A stretch of DNA of 64,000 bases, from positions 1-64,000 of the forward strand of contig NZ_CP018188.1 in the NCBI RefSeq assembly GCF_009738225.1, written 5' to 3'. The stretch comes from Streptococcus salivarius. Lineage in GTDB: Bacteria; Bacillota; Bacilli; Lactobacillales; Streptococcaceae. Under the pieces are notes generated by a model. The model was not told the DNA's origin. It saw only the letters and a list, made by a program, of their open reading frames with translations, and did not search any database. Position 1 is the first letter of the stretch. The number at the start of each line of letters is the position of its first letter. Position numbers and translations under genes: made by a program. Shown here piece by piece: positions 8,483 through 16,965 of this stretch.

Positions 8483-8597
8483 GCAAGATACTGAAGGAAA
8501 TGTAGCTGGTATGTTCAAAGTGTTGCTGAAATCTGGCTTTTTGGGGCTTAAACATATCCCATTAACTAAAGTAACACTGACATTTAACTTAGAATAA
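8469..8597 (+). CDS. Small basic peptide, 42 aa
   Basis: ATG 8469 overlaps the end of the preceding membrane-protein gene. The product is basic (KKFRQD start) with a moderately hydrophobic centre (MFKVLLKSGFLGLKHI) and could be amphipathic. It is followed within 13 bases by another gene start behind AAGAGG, which supports an operon. It may be an intact small gene or a piece of a broken longer one. I do not recognise it. Confidence 0.35.
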   Translation: MKKFRQDTEGNVAGMFKVLLKSGFLGLKHIPLTKVTLTFNLE

Positions 8598-8609
8598 GAG
8601 GTAATCACG

Positions 8610-9179
8610 ATGAAAAAAAATATTTTTAACAACGGAACAAGCAAGTTTTTTGAAGCAGTACAATTTCTCACTATATCAAGAACGATTTGAGGTATTATGT
8701 GAAGCTAAAAAAGCTGAAAAAGAAGGCATCTAAATTTTGCCTCGGACGATGAATATAAAACATTCATTGATGCTGTAATGACTAGAGAGTGGTCTGAAGA
8801 ACTCTTTATGATCAATCTCTCAAATCCTATTGGATGCGAACACTTCCTTGCAGCACGAGAAGATGGCAATGGTGGACTAATTTGGGATGTCGTCGATTAT
8901 AGTGAGGGGAGACCGCTTCACTAAAGAACAAATCCAGACGATTGTTCCAGAGGCCTATCGATATAGTGCCTTTATGGTCTCTGAGATTGCTGCAGAAAAA
9001 GACTGGGCCCAGAAGCCCAGAACCAACGACTTGAACAAGCTAAAAAGCAAGCCCAAGAACATGAAAAACCTATCGAGAACTATCCAAAACCTCGTGTAAT
9101 CACAGATGAAGAAAGACAAGATGAACTTACACAAAGTACTATTCGGACAGTAGCAGCAACTTTGAGACCTGCACAATAA
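8610..9179 (+). pseudogene. Decayed hypothetical gene
   Basis: Begins at ATG 8610 behind AAGAGG but hits a stop after 26 codons. Coding-like sequence then continues in other frames to TAA 9177-9179 with at least three frame changes. One stretch reads FMINLSNPIGCEHFLAAR and another RFTKEQIQTIVPEAYRYSAF. The C-terminal part is rich in Gln and Glu (coiled-coil-like). The ancestral product was probably ~185 residues, from the same operon as the small membrane proteins upstream. Family unknown. Confidence 0.5.
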
Positions 9180-9194
9180 ATATAGGACGACCTG

Positions 9195-9225
9195 AGGATA
9201 GCATGTAATGATGCTATCCTTTTGT
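9195..9225 (+). terminator. Rho-independent terminator
   Basis: Perfect 10-bp stem AGGATAGCAT / ATGCTATCCT with loop GTAATG and a TTTTG tail. Confidence 0.85.
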
Positions 9226-9448
9226 ATTGACTCTTATACCACGCGCAACACTTCACTCCTAAACTCCTGTAATTTCATATTTTAAAATAAGGAAATATAG
9301 AGCTATTGAGCCAGCAGTATTTTTTTATTTACCAAGATACTGAAATTCGATCCATTTTTATTATGAACATCTAACTTAGTTAGAAGTTGTGGGAATAGTA
9401 TAGTTGAAATCTCTGAAGAATAGGCGTACAATCAAAAAAGGGGAAAAA

Positions 9449-10001
9449 ATGACTAGAGAAGAACTTGATAATCTATTTTACAAAGTCCCTAATGGAGTAG
9501 ACTACGCAGACCTGCTTGAAGAAGTTGATTTAGAAGATGTGCCAGAAGAAACGATTAACAAAACTTATCTCTTTATTATCTAGCGATGATGATTTTTTGC
9601 GCTATAAAGCTTCTAGGCTTTTAACTAATTGGGGACTGAAAGCAGGTTTTAATGTGTTGGCTCAGATGTTTGTTGAAGGGAAATTGGAAGATTTAGGTTT
9701 TGAAGTTGTAGTCCATGACAAAATGCCCGATGTGGTATTGTATAATTCTGAAAAGAATTGGTTATTCTTTATTGAAGCAGTTACTTCTGTAGGAGAAATC
9801 AGTCCTAAGAGAATTTTTGAAATTGAAGAAATGACCAATATTCTAACGCTGGAAATGTTTATGTTACAGCGTTTCCTGATTTTAAGACTTATAAAAAATT
9901 TGCGCATAATCTAGCTTGGGAAACAGAGGTGTGGCTGTCTGAATTACCAGAACACATGATTTCACTTGAACGGTGATAGATTTATGGGACCAAGAAAATA
10001 G
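9449..10001 (+). pseudogene. BsuBI/PstI-family type II restriction endonuclease, decayed
   Basis: The C-terminal domain of BsuBI/PstI enzymes is recognisable in pieces. PDVVLYNSEKNWLFFIEAVT, SVGEISPKRI, NVYVTAFPDFKTYKKF, LAWETEVWLSELPEHMI and HLNGDRFMGPRK follow each other in the family order but in three frames (9537 frame to ~9850, a second to ~9965, a third to TAG 9999-10001). The N-terminal part is short; a 44-codon ORF from ATG 9449 with AAGGGG may be its original start. No companion methyltransferase lies in the window. An endonuclease without its methylase would be lethal if active, so decay fits. Confidence 0.8.
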
Positions 10002-10012
10002 AAGGTGAAAAT

Positions 10013-11151
10013 ATGGCATTTTTGGAAATAATTAGAGAAAAGAATCAATTCCCTATAATATTTATAGGTTCTGGTATCACTCAACGATACTTTGAAAACT
10101 TCACCAACTTGGGAAGGTTACTTAAAGAAATTTGGCTAGAATTGTTTGATGAAGAAGATTTTTACGCTAAAATCCATGAGTTAAAAAATGAATATAATGA
10201 TGATTTCGAGGTCTATATTCATTTGGCGGACTATATTGAATTGGAAATTGATAAAGCCTTTTGGACAAGAAAGCTTTCATTTCCTGAATTAAGCTTAAAA
10301 GAAGCTCATGAAAAAAGTATTTCTCCATTTTAAAGAGTTAATTGCACAAAAATTTAAGAACTTAAAACCTAGAGAAGGTTTTGAGGAGGAAATTAGTGAA
10401 TTTTCTAAGATGTTAGCCAAGGCTAGAATTATCATTACAACTAACTATGATACTTTTATTGAAGAACGCTTGAAAGCTACAAATACTGGTATTAAAGTAA
10501 ATGTTGGTAATAAAGGGTTGTTTTCTAAATCATCTGACTATGGAGAGCTTTATAAAATTCATGGGTCAATAAATGAACCTAATAGTATCGCTATTACTAG
10601 CCAAGATATGATGATATAAAGAAAAATCTTCAATTGTTAATGCTAAGATATTATCTAACCTAGTAGAGGCTCCTATTTTATTTTTAGGGATATTCGTTAA
10701 CTGATGAAAATATTAGGAAACTACTTACAGATTTTGCCCGTAACAGTCCATATGATATTCAAGAATCATCGGAAAAAATTGGTGTAGTTGAATATGTTCC
10801 TGGTGAAAAGAATATTATAGAACTCATCTCTGGTATATCAGATTTGTCAGTTCACTATACACAATTAAAAACAGATAACTATATTGCAATTTATAAAATG
10901 ATTTCTAGTATTGACCAAGGTTTCTTCCTTCAGAAATCTCTAAATTTGAAAGAGCATTCAGAAAAATCATTGAAGTAAAAGGGGAAGATAAGGAACTGAA
11001 GACGGTATTAACAACATATCTGGATTTATCTACTTTATCAGATAAAGAAATTAAAAGAAAAAAATATTGTGGTCGCATTGGAGATGGTCACTATATATAT
11101 AAATTCCCTGATATTTTGACCTACTTAAGAGAATATTTAAAGAAAGAGTGA
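10013..11151 (+). pseudogene. SIR2-like domain protein, frameshifted
   Basis: Starts at ATG 10013 behind GAAGGTG. FPIIFIGSGITQRYFENF is the glycine-rich NAD-site start of SIR2-like proteins, IIITTNYDTFIEE is the TTNYD motif, and YKIHGSINEPNSIAIT is the HG motif. Frame changes occur near 10320, near 10615-10690 and near 10930; the remainder runs to TGA 11149-11151. Restored length would be about 375 residues. SIR2-like proteins of this type are found in anti-phage systems, where they destroy NAD in infected cells. Position next to the dead restriction gene supports a former defence island. Confidence 0.75.
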
Positions 11152-11152
11152 T

Positions 11153-11581
11153 ATGCCGTTAGAAATTATTTAGGTTCATTGCACAGCAACCATCAAATTC
11201 TAATTTCCCTATTAGAAAGTATCTAAGCCATATGGAAGCCTTTATTGAAAAGAATAAAGGAACAAAACAAGCTAGCAATTTGCAAAGATTCCTTGATAAA
11301 GAAAGAAGTTTTGACTATTCTGAAGTTAAAGAGGCTATTGGAAATAAAGTTTCACAAGTACATTTATCTACCTTTGATGCTTGTCAATCAGTTCAAAAGT
11401 AATGGCATTGAAAGATATACCTAGGCAACAAAAAATTACTTATTTGGCTAGTCGCTTAGAGAAATTTGATGTAGATGAAATAACAGATTATGTCTTAACT
11501 ACTCTTAAAAACACAGAGAACTTGACAACAGAACTCCGAAAAATGCTAAAACTTTTTGATTATTATTTGTCTGAAAAATAA
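11153..11581 (+). pseudogene. Decayed partner gene of the SIR2-like protein
   Basis: An ATG at 11153 directly follows the SIR2 stop. Coding sequence reads RFIAQQPSNSNFPIRKYLSH, changes frame near 11380, and ends with LRKMLKLFDYYLSEK at TAA 11579-11581. It would encode ~142 helical residues. No known domain was recognised. Tight spacing suggests it was cotranscribed with the SIR2-like gene. Confidence 0.45.
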
Positions 11582-11775
11582 AAAAAAAGCCCCAACAAAG
11601 GTGGAGACCGATGAGGGGTTTCTGGACAGCGATAAACAAGCATTACTGGGGTGTAACTGTTTTTATCTTGTAACTAGAATACTACTTTTCTCAAAAAAGT
11701 AAAGAATTTTTGATTAAAAATCAAGAAAAGAAAAGTAAAGGCAGGGGCTTTCCCGACAGTTTAGAGGAATGAAAA
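11582..11775 (-). ncRNA. Candidate structured RNA, minus strand
   Basis: Read on the minus strand, the region ends in a nested hairpin: CCCC pairs with GGGG around an inner GGT-ctcc-ACC stem, followed by eight T's (11583-11590 on the plus strand as A's). Further hairpins lie upstream (an ATTTTTGATT/AATCAAAAAT type stem near 11707-11727). There is no ORF. The sequence is somewhat reminiscent of structured RNAs seen near phage-resistance genes, but I cannot confirm a family. Confidence 0.35.
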
Positions 11776-11778
11776 TTA

Positions 11779-11787
11779 TGGTATAAT
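11779..11787 (+). promoter_or_regulatory. Extended -10 promoter
   Basis: TGGTATAAT (11779-11787) is a consensus extended -10 element, 27 bases before ATG 11814. No clear -35 is needed for this promoter type. Confidence 0.55.
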
Positions 11788-11813
11788 TAGGAAAAATATA
11801 CCGGAGAACAAAT

Positions 11814-12196
11814 ATGTTTTCCTATCAAACATTCCTAAAAGAAAAGAATGCTCTACCATTTGAAAAGTGCCAAGAATATCATTAAAACATCTGAACGTAG
11901 TCAAAAAGGGGGATTCTAAATTTGAAGAATACTGGTCAGATTTTCTAAAAAACGCCTTTGAATATAGCCAAATCCGTCTTAATTGGTATCTGATTAGCCG
12001 TAAAGAACGACAAGCGACTGATGAAAGTAGAGCAAACAAACACAATCAAGTTATCTATATTTGAAATTGGTTACTCGTTACCTAGCTAGTGAAGGAGCAG
12101 ACGCTTCTTGGTTTGCCGAAATTGAAGATGACCGTCAGAAGATTGGGATTTTGCAAATTATATCGCCTATGTTATGCCTTGAATGGTCGAAGCTAA
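11814..12196 (+). pseudogene. Decayed small conserved plasmid protein
   Basis: Starts at ATG 11814 behind CCGGAGA and an extended -10 promoter. The frame breaks repeatedly. Recognisable pieces are KFEEYWSDFLKNAFEYSQIR, VTRYLASEGADASWFAEIED and DFANYIAYVM, ending at TAA 12194-12196. The end segment (dispensable small protein with WF-EIGDD and R-K-GDFA) resembles a family of ~110-130 residue streptococcal plasmid and ICE proteins (DUF3232-like, from memory). Function unknown. Confidence 0.4.
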
Positions 12197-12223
12197 GTAA
12201 AAGTAGTGCTTGAAAATAGAAAA

Positions 12224-12253
12224 AGAGCCTGACTTTTCAGTCAGGCTCTATGT
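12224..12253 (+). terminator. Strong rho-independent terminator
   Basis: Perfect 11-bp stem AGAGCCTGACT / AGTCAGGCTCT with a 4-base loop, then ATGTTTT. Confidence 0.85.
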
Positions 12254-12683
12254 TTTCCGAACACTATTTATTTCAAAAAAGGTGGTGATTCGGCTGATTT
12301 ATATTGCAATGCACTGAAAGCCAAACTTCCAAGAATCGCATTAAATCAAGATTTTACATACCTATTGACATGTATTGAATCCCTACTTCACCTCAGTAAA
12401 AATGAATTATTTCTTAACACATTGAATTACCTCATACTCTTAACTTCAAAAAAGAGAAAATATTTATTTACTATCGTTGATAAACAGTATCCCAAACTTC
12501 TCAACTTCAGTAATTTTCATAGTGGTACTTTATCTATGAACAGACAACATGAATTTCTTTAAAGAATAATCAAAAGACCACTTTAAAATGTAAAATCATT
12601 TAAGTATAATAAAGACAGAATACTTAATTGAAAGCCCCTGTTAGCTATTTGGGTAATGAACCCTTGATTTTTGGAGATTGAAA
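12254..12683. other. Region with an orphan coding remnant
   Basis: An open frame runs from about 12260 to TAA 12560-12562. It reads KKGGDSADLYCNALKAK and then LTCIESLLHLSKNELFL. It has no start codon or ribosome site before 12371, so it is probably the 3' end of a lost gene. I see nothing else convincing. Confidence 0.35.
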
Positions 12684-13864
12684 ATGAAATCTGACTTTAT
12701 GAAAAAAATTGATACAAAGAAAAGAGCTATAATTTCTCTCATCGTACTATTATGTTTGGTATAGGGTACTATGTACTTGCCAATTTTACCACATCAAAGA
12801 GCGGTACAGTCATTTAATGAAGTGACAACTAAAATTCAAAAAGAAAACAGTAGTTTAGAGGAAACAATCAAAGCGTCTAAGGAACTACTTAGCAGTAAAG
12901 ATAAACCCTTAGACGAAAATCTGACGGTTGAACTAAAAAACGAAGTATCAACTGCTGAAAAGAAGAAGCAAGTAATTCCTAAAATCAAAAAGAAAACAAG
13001 CGACATCAATAAACAAGTTAAATCACTAAAAAAACCAATTAACTACTCGACAGAAATAAAAAATCTTAATGATAAAAACCAGAAGTATTCAACAAGTGTT
13101 AAGCAGTTAAAACAAATTACCAATCCTTCCAATACATTTGTGGAAAGTCGTCTTAAGGAAATTGATACGATTTCAGAAGTTCAGTCAGCCACAGAAGATA
13201 ATGATCCAAACCAAGGTTTAAACAAGCAAGGAAGTTATACCGGCAGCAGTTTATTTCTCTGACAATGAAGTGACTAATCCAGTTGCTGGTGCTGATTTAG
13301 TAGCAAAAGGTACGGATGCAGGGGGATGCGTAGAGGTCTATAAAACGGTAGAAGATGCCAAAAAACGAAATGACTATTTAAGTGCTTTCGATGGCCTTCC
13401 AACTGTCATCAACCCTGGTTCACACTATGTTTACGGAACTGTTGTAATTCGTGTCGCAGCATCATTAACGGCATCACAAACAAAATGCTTTGACGCAAAA
13501 AATATATGAGAAGTTAATTGAGATTAAAGATGATAGCACAAGCAAAAACACCTCAAAAGCGGAGACCTCATCCTCTACGAAACCATCATCGTCTAGTTCA
13601 AGCTCTACTCAAGCAACTGTTAGTGAATCAGCTCAGAGTGACACCAAAACGGTAGCTGGAAGTGCCCCAACAACACCTGCGCAACAACAAGATTCTGGAG
13701 TTCCCGAATCATCAAAAGAAACGATGTTAAATCCTGAATATCATAGCCCTATTGATGAAAATGGTTATAATTCACTCTTGGGTGCCTATGTCCTAGATAA
13801 TAACAATGGGGAAAACAACTCCAATACTACTACCGAGTCGTCAGCAACAGGAAGTTCTGAATAA
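12684..13864 (+). pseudogene. Membrane-anchored coiled-coil protein, multiply frameshifted
   Basis: Starts at ATG 12684 behind TTGGAGATTG. The basic N-terminus and a hydrophobic segment (AIISLIVLLC, continuing FGIGYYVLANF in a second frame) give a membrane anchor. A ~130-residue Lys/Glu/Ser coiled coil follows (12800-13190). Next is a globular stretch (NPVAGADLVAKGTDAGGCVE, GSHYVYGTVVIRVA) and finally a Ser/Thr-rich tail to TAA 13862-13864. Frame changes occur near 12760, 12815, 13255 and 13485. The globular stretch resembles a repeat domain seen in lactic-acid-bacterial plasmid proteins. Restored size would be about 390 residues. Function unknown. Confidence 0.5.
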
Positions 13865-13911
13865 GCTTCTTATAACTTCTGACTCCTTTAAAAAAAGTCA
13901 GAAGAATACTG

Positions 13912-13943
13912 AAAACGCCAATTACAGCTATTGGTGTTTTTTT
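13912..13943 (+). terminator. Rho-independent terminator
   Basis: AAAACGCCAAT / ATTGGTGTTTT hairpin plus T run, separating the coiled-coil pseudogene from the UmuC promoter. Confidence 0.85.
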
Positions 13944-13967
13944 ACTCTCGAAAACTATTGGTAACAC

Positions 13968-14022
13968 TTGATAACTTCACCAAAATAGTCTATACTTTTT
14001 GTTAGCTTATAAACTAACAAAA
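13968..14022 (+). promoter_or_regulatory. UmuC promoter with palindromic operator
   Basis: TTGATA (13968-13973), a 17-base spacer and TATACT (13991-13996) make a near-consensus sigma-A promoter. Immediately after the -10 is a perfect inverted repeat TTTTGTTAG-8 bases-CTAACAAAA (13997-14022). It covers the transcription start, so a bound repressor would block initiation. UmuC-type genes are usually damage-inducible. An HdiR-like LexA-type repressor at 48740 is one candidate ligand, but this is inference. Confidence 0.75.
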
Positions 14023-14031
14023 GGGTAGCAT

Positions 14032-15445
14032 ATGGGATATTTTGATTATTCAAGAGAGCCAAGAAGCGATATCGCTTTTATCGATATGAAGTCTTTTTAT
14101 GCTAGCGTCGAATGTGTTGAGAGAGGACTACATCCTCTAAAGACTTCTCTATGTGTTATGAGTAGAGCTGATAACTCTGCAGGTCTTATCCTTGCTTCTT
14201 CACCGATATTTAAAAAAGTGTTTGGAAAATCAAATGTTGGAAGAGCATACGACCTCCCTTTTGATGTTCAAACAAGAAAGTTCTCGTATTACAATGCCAA
14301 GAGACAGGGACTGAGAACAGATCCAGAATACGTTCGATTCATTGAAGATTGGGCAAAAGTGACTTTCATCGTTCCTCCCAGAATGGACGAATATATCGCA
14401 GTTAATATGGAAATCCAAGGCATTTTCAAAACTATGGTAGTCCTAACGATATTTACCCTTATTCTATAGACGAGGGTTTATTGACCTGTCTAGTTCTCTT
14501 AATTACTTCGTTCCAGAAAAACAGTTGTCACGAAAACAAAAACTCGACCTTATTTCTGCGAGGATCCAGAGAGACATCTGGAGACAAACTGGCATCTATT
14601 CAACCGTTGGTATGTCCAACGCTAACCCTTTACTAGCTAAACTTGCCCTTGATAATGAAGCAAAGAAAACACCAACCATGAGGGCTAATTGGTCCTATGA
14701 GGACGTAGAGCAGAAGGTCTGGTCTATTCCTAACATGACAGATTTCTGGGGTATCGGTAAAAGAATGGAGAAACGCTTTAACACGTTAGGTATCCACTCA
14801 ATCAAAAACTTGGCAAATGCTAACCCAGATATCTTGAAGAAAGAACTAGGAGTAGCTGGTCTGCGATTATGGTTTCATGCTAATGGTATTGATGAAAGTA
14901 ACGTTCACAAACCCTATAAACCAAAATCAAAAGGTCTAGGCAACTCCCAGGTTCTTCCTAGAGACTATTTCAGACAACGAGATATTGAAATTGTCCTTAG
15001 AGAGATGGCCGAACAAGTTGCTATCCGATTGAGAAAGATAGGCAAGAAAGCGACTGTTATTTCTATACACCTTGGCTACTCTAAGCAAGAAAACAAACGC
15101 TCTATCAATACTCAAATGAAAATTGAACCAACGAATAACACTGACATGCTGACAAACTATGTGTTGAAGTTATTCCATAATAAATACACTTCAGGAGCAA
15201 TCCGAAGTGTAGCGGTTAATTATTCTGGTTTTGTAGATGAATCTTTTGGTTTAATCTCACTGTTCGATGATGTCGAACAAATCGAAAAAGAAGAAAGGCT
15301 CCAGACAGCAATAGATTCTATCAGAGACCAATTTGGTTTTACTTCTCTGCTAAAAGCTAATGCACTTGATAGTGCATCGAGGAGTATTGCCAGAAGTAAT
15401 CTCATCGGAGGACATTCAGCTGGAGGATTGGATGGTTTAAAATGA
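14032..15445 (+). pseudogene. UmuC-like Y-family DNA polymerase, two frameshifts
   Basis: Starts at ATG 14032 behind AAAGGG. The first part carries the Y-family active site (AFIDMKSFYASVECVERG: first Asp, steric Phe-Tyr). The second carries YSIDEGFIDL-type acidic residues once frames are joined. The rest is the thumb and little-finger region (FWGIGKRMEKRFNTLGIHSI). The frame slips back one base before 14427 (in or near an ATTTTC run) and again near 14478 (GGGTTTATTG). Restored length is about 470 residues, usual for plasmid UmuC/ImpB-type polymerases doing error-prone repair synthesis. Two single-base deletions next to T runs could be real inactivation or base-calling errors. A four-base overlap couples it to the YolD-like gene. 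Confidence 0.8.
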
Positions 15446-15801
15446 TTGATCGTTCCTATTTGCCATTTCAAGCAGCAAGAGAATACCAGGACCCTGGGAT
15501 GCAGAAGTGGATGGGGTTCTTCCTGTCTGAGCATACCTCATCATTACATGCTGCTAAATATCGTGTTGACTTCTCTACAGACTTAAGTAAGCCTCAGAAA
15601 CTCTTATTGCTTTCTCAACTCTATTCCAACCAACTTAGAGGGCAGTTCACTATTAAACATCGTGATAAAAAAGTTACTTTATTTGGCGAAGTGAGAGAAC
15701 TGTCTCGTAAGGAAATATCAATAAAGACTAGTGAAGGGTATAGATTAGTTCAAGTCGACAATATCCTTCAAATTCAGCTTTTGGAAAATCATATACACTA
15801 A
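15442..15801 (+). CDS. YolD-like protein
   Basis: 119 residues; ATG 15442 overlaps the polymerase stop (ATGA). PGMQKWMGFFLSEHTSSLH near residue 18 corresponds to the R/P-G-x-x-K-W opening of YolD-like proteins. The C-terminal half is beta-rich with alternating charged strands (TIKHRDKKVTLFGEV, ISIKTSEGYRLVQV), as in that superfamily. YolD-like proteins are commonly encoded next to UmuC-type polymerases and are thought to modulate them. A terminator follows the stop directly. The coupling argues that the upstream polymerase is, or recently was, functional. Confidence 0.65.
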   Translation: MIDRSYLPFQAAREYQDPGMQKWMGFFLSEHTSSLHAAKYRVDFSTDLSKPQKLLLLSQLYSNQLRGQFTIKHRDKKVTLFGEVRELSRKEISIKTSEGYRLVQVDNILQIQLLENHIH

Positions 15802-15840
15802 AAAAAGCAACAGCCTATATCATGTGGTTGTTGCTTTTTA
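15802..15840 (+). terminator. Rho-independent terminator
   Basis: AAAAAGCAAC / GTTGCTTTTT stem (15802-15811 with 15830-15839) after the YolD-like gene. Confidence 0.8.
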
Positions 15841-15855
15841 ACCATGAACAATAAT

Positions 15856-16032
15856 TTATTCATTTTTCTCCATTTCGGCTAATGCGGATAAGACACCATC
15901 CTCATAGCCTTCTTCACGACCTTCTTTAAAGCCTTCATCATGGCCTTTAATACATCCAGCATTATATCCTTCTTCGTAACCTTCTTCATAGCCTTGAGTA
16001 TAGCCTTCTAAGTATTTGTTATTTTCTGGCAT
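15856..16032 (-). CDS. Small Gly-Tyr repeat protein, 58 aa
   Basis: Starts at ATG 16030-16032 behind AAAGGA. The protein is almost entirely a four-residue repeat with Gly every fourth position (GYTQGYEEGYEEGYNAG, then GFKEGREEGYEDG). A continuous acidic helix with a Gly/Tyr stripe is predicted. Its upstream neighbour has the same type of repeat, so the two probably share ancestry or bind one partner. Such GY-x-x repeats occur in proteins of unknown function in Gram-positive bacteria. I assign no function. Confidence 0.6.
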   Translation of the reverse strand: MPENNKYLEGYTQGYEEGYEEGYNAGCIKGHDEGFKEGREEGYEDGVLSALAEMEKNE

Positions 16033-16106
16033 TGTTCTTTTTTCCTTTGTTTTGTATACAGAATTGTATTTTATCTGTACACTATTAGTTTATACCATTT
16101 GGCTCT

Positions 16107-16535
16107 CTAAAAAGGAGCATTATTGCATTGATATTGTTTCGTTTCTAATAGGTTTACTAAATCAACCGTAATGATGTTATCATCTTTATCAAGAATAACA
16201 TCAGGATCTTTATCTGCTTCATTCAATAGGTTTTCAGCATATTCCTTTGCTTTAGTTTGCTTGGCAGCTTCAAATTCCTTATGACTTTTAAATTTATTCC
16301 ATAAAACTTTAGCTAATGTTTTTGTAACATAGGCACCACTACAAATGATTGCACACATTTTCATGGCATCTTTACGACCATCATCGTAACCATCATCGTA
16401 ACCATCATCGTAACCATCCTCATAAATTTTCTCAATTAATTTTTCTGGACCACCATGAATACTTGCTATCTTAGCTAATGCTCCATAATCCCATTCCTCA
16501 TCTATTTCTTTGAACTCTTTTTTAATTTCATTCAT
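16107..16535 (-). CDS. Acidic protein with internal DGYD repeats
   Basis: 142 residues starting at ATG 16533-16535 behind AAAGGAGAAA. Residues ~38-54 are tandem DGYDDGYDDG units, encoded by three perfect 12-base repeats (16379-16414). A short hydrophobic patch (CAIICSGAYV) follows and then a Lys/Glu-rich helical region. It lies 74 bases upstream of the smaller Gly-Tyr repeat gene on the same strand. A promoter with TATACT at about 16566 and a perfect palindrome lies upstream. The family is not recognised. The repeat number could vary by slippage without breaking the frame. Confidence 0.65.
   Translation of the reverse strand: MNEIKKEFKEIDEEWDYGALAKIASIHGGPEKLIEKIYEDGYDDGYDDGYDDGRKDAMKMCAIICSGAYVTKTLAKVLWNKFKSHKEFEAAKQTKAKEYAENLLNEADKDPDVILDKDDNIITVDLVNLLETKQYQCNNAPF
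16379..16414 (-). repeat. Three perfect 12-base tandem repeats
   Basis: CATCATCGTAAC on the plus strand three times without change, encoding the DGYD units of the 142-residue protein. Confidence 0.9.
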
Positions 16536-16593
16536 TGTTTATTTCTCCTTTATCTTTGTTAAGTATAGTATAAAGGAAATTATTTATGCTGTC

Positions 16594-16610
16594 GTTCACA
16601 GTTTGTGAAC
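16594..16610 (-). promoter_or_regulatory. Perfect 17-bp palindrome upstream of the -10
   Basis: GTTCACA-GTT-TGTGAAC is a perfect inverted repeat. On the minus strand it ends at the -35 region (ACGACA, 17 bases before TATACT). This position suits a regulator of the Gly-Tyr repeat gene pair. The binding protein is unknown. Confidence 0.55.
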
Positions 16611-16965
16611 TTTTTTTATGATTGCAATAAATTTTTTGGCGTACTTGTTATTTATTTCAGTTAAGTCTTTAATTAAAGTCATCCCAATCAGTTTATTAGT
16701 AGCTAGATCTTCACTATTATTTGGAATATTAAAACATACCTTAATGCAAAAAAATAATAAGCAACATCACTATACTGAGTTTTTTTTTTCTACCATTTGT
16801 CAAGCATATCAAGGCATTTGATAAAAAATAGATTGAATTCCATAATCAAACTAAGGAATTTGTCTATTTTTGAACTAAGGTTCAGTGTAAAAAGTGTACT
16901 CAAAAACAACGCCTTACCTAGTGATTTTTTTGATAAGGTGTTACAATCATATGGCATAAACAATT

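Noticed and set aside
16378..16415. Short direct repeats considered as a CRISPR array
   Set aside because: Units are 12 bases, contiguous without spacers, and encode DGYD repeats in a gene. No CRISPR array or cas gene was seen in the window.
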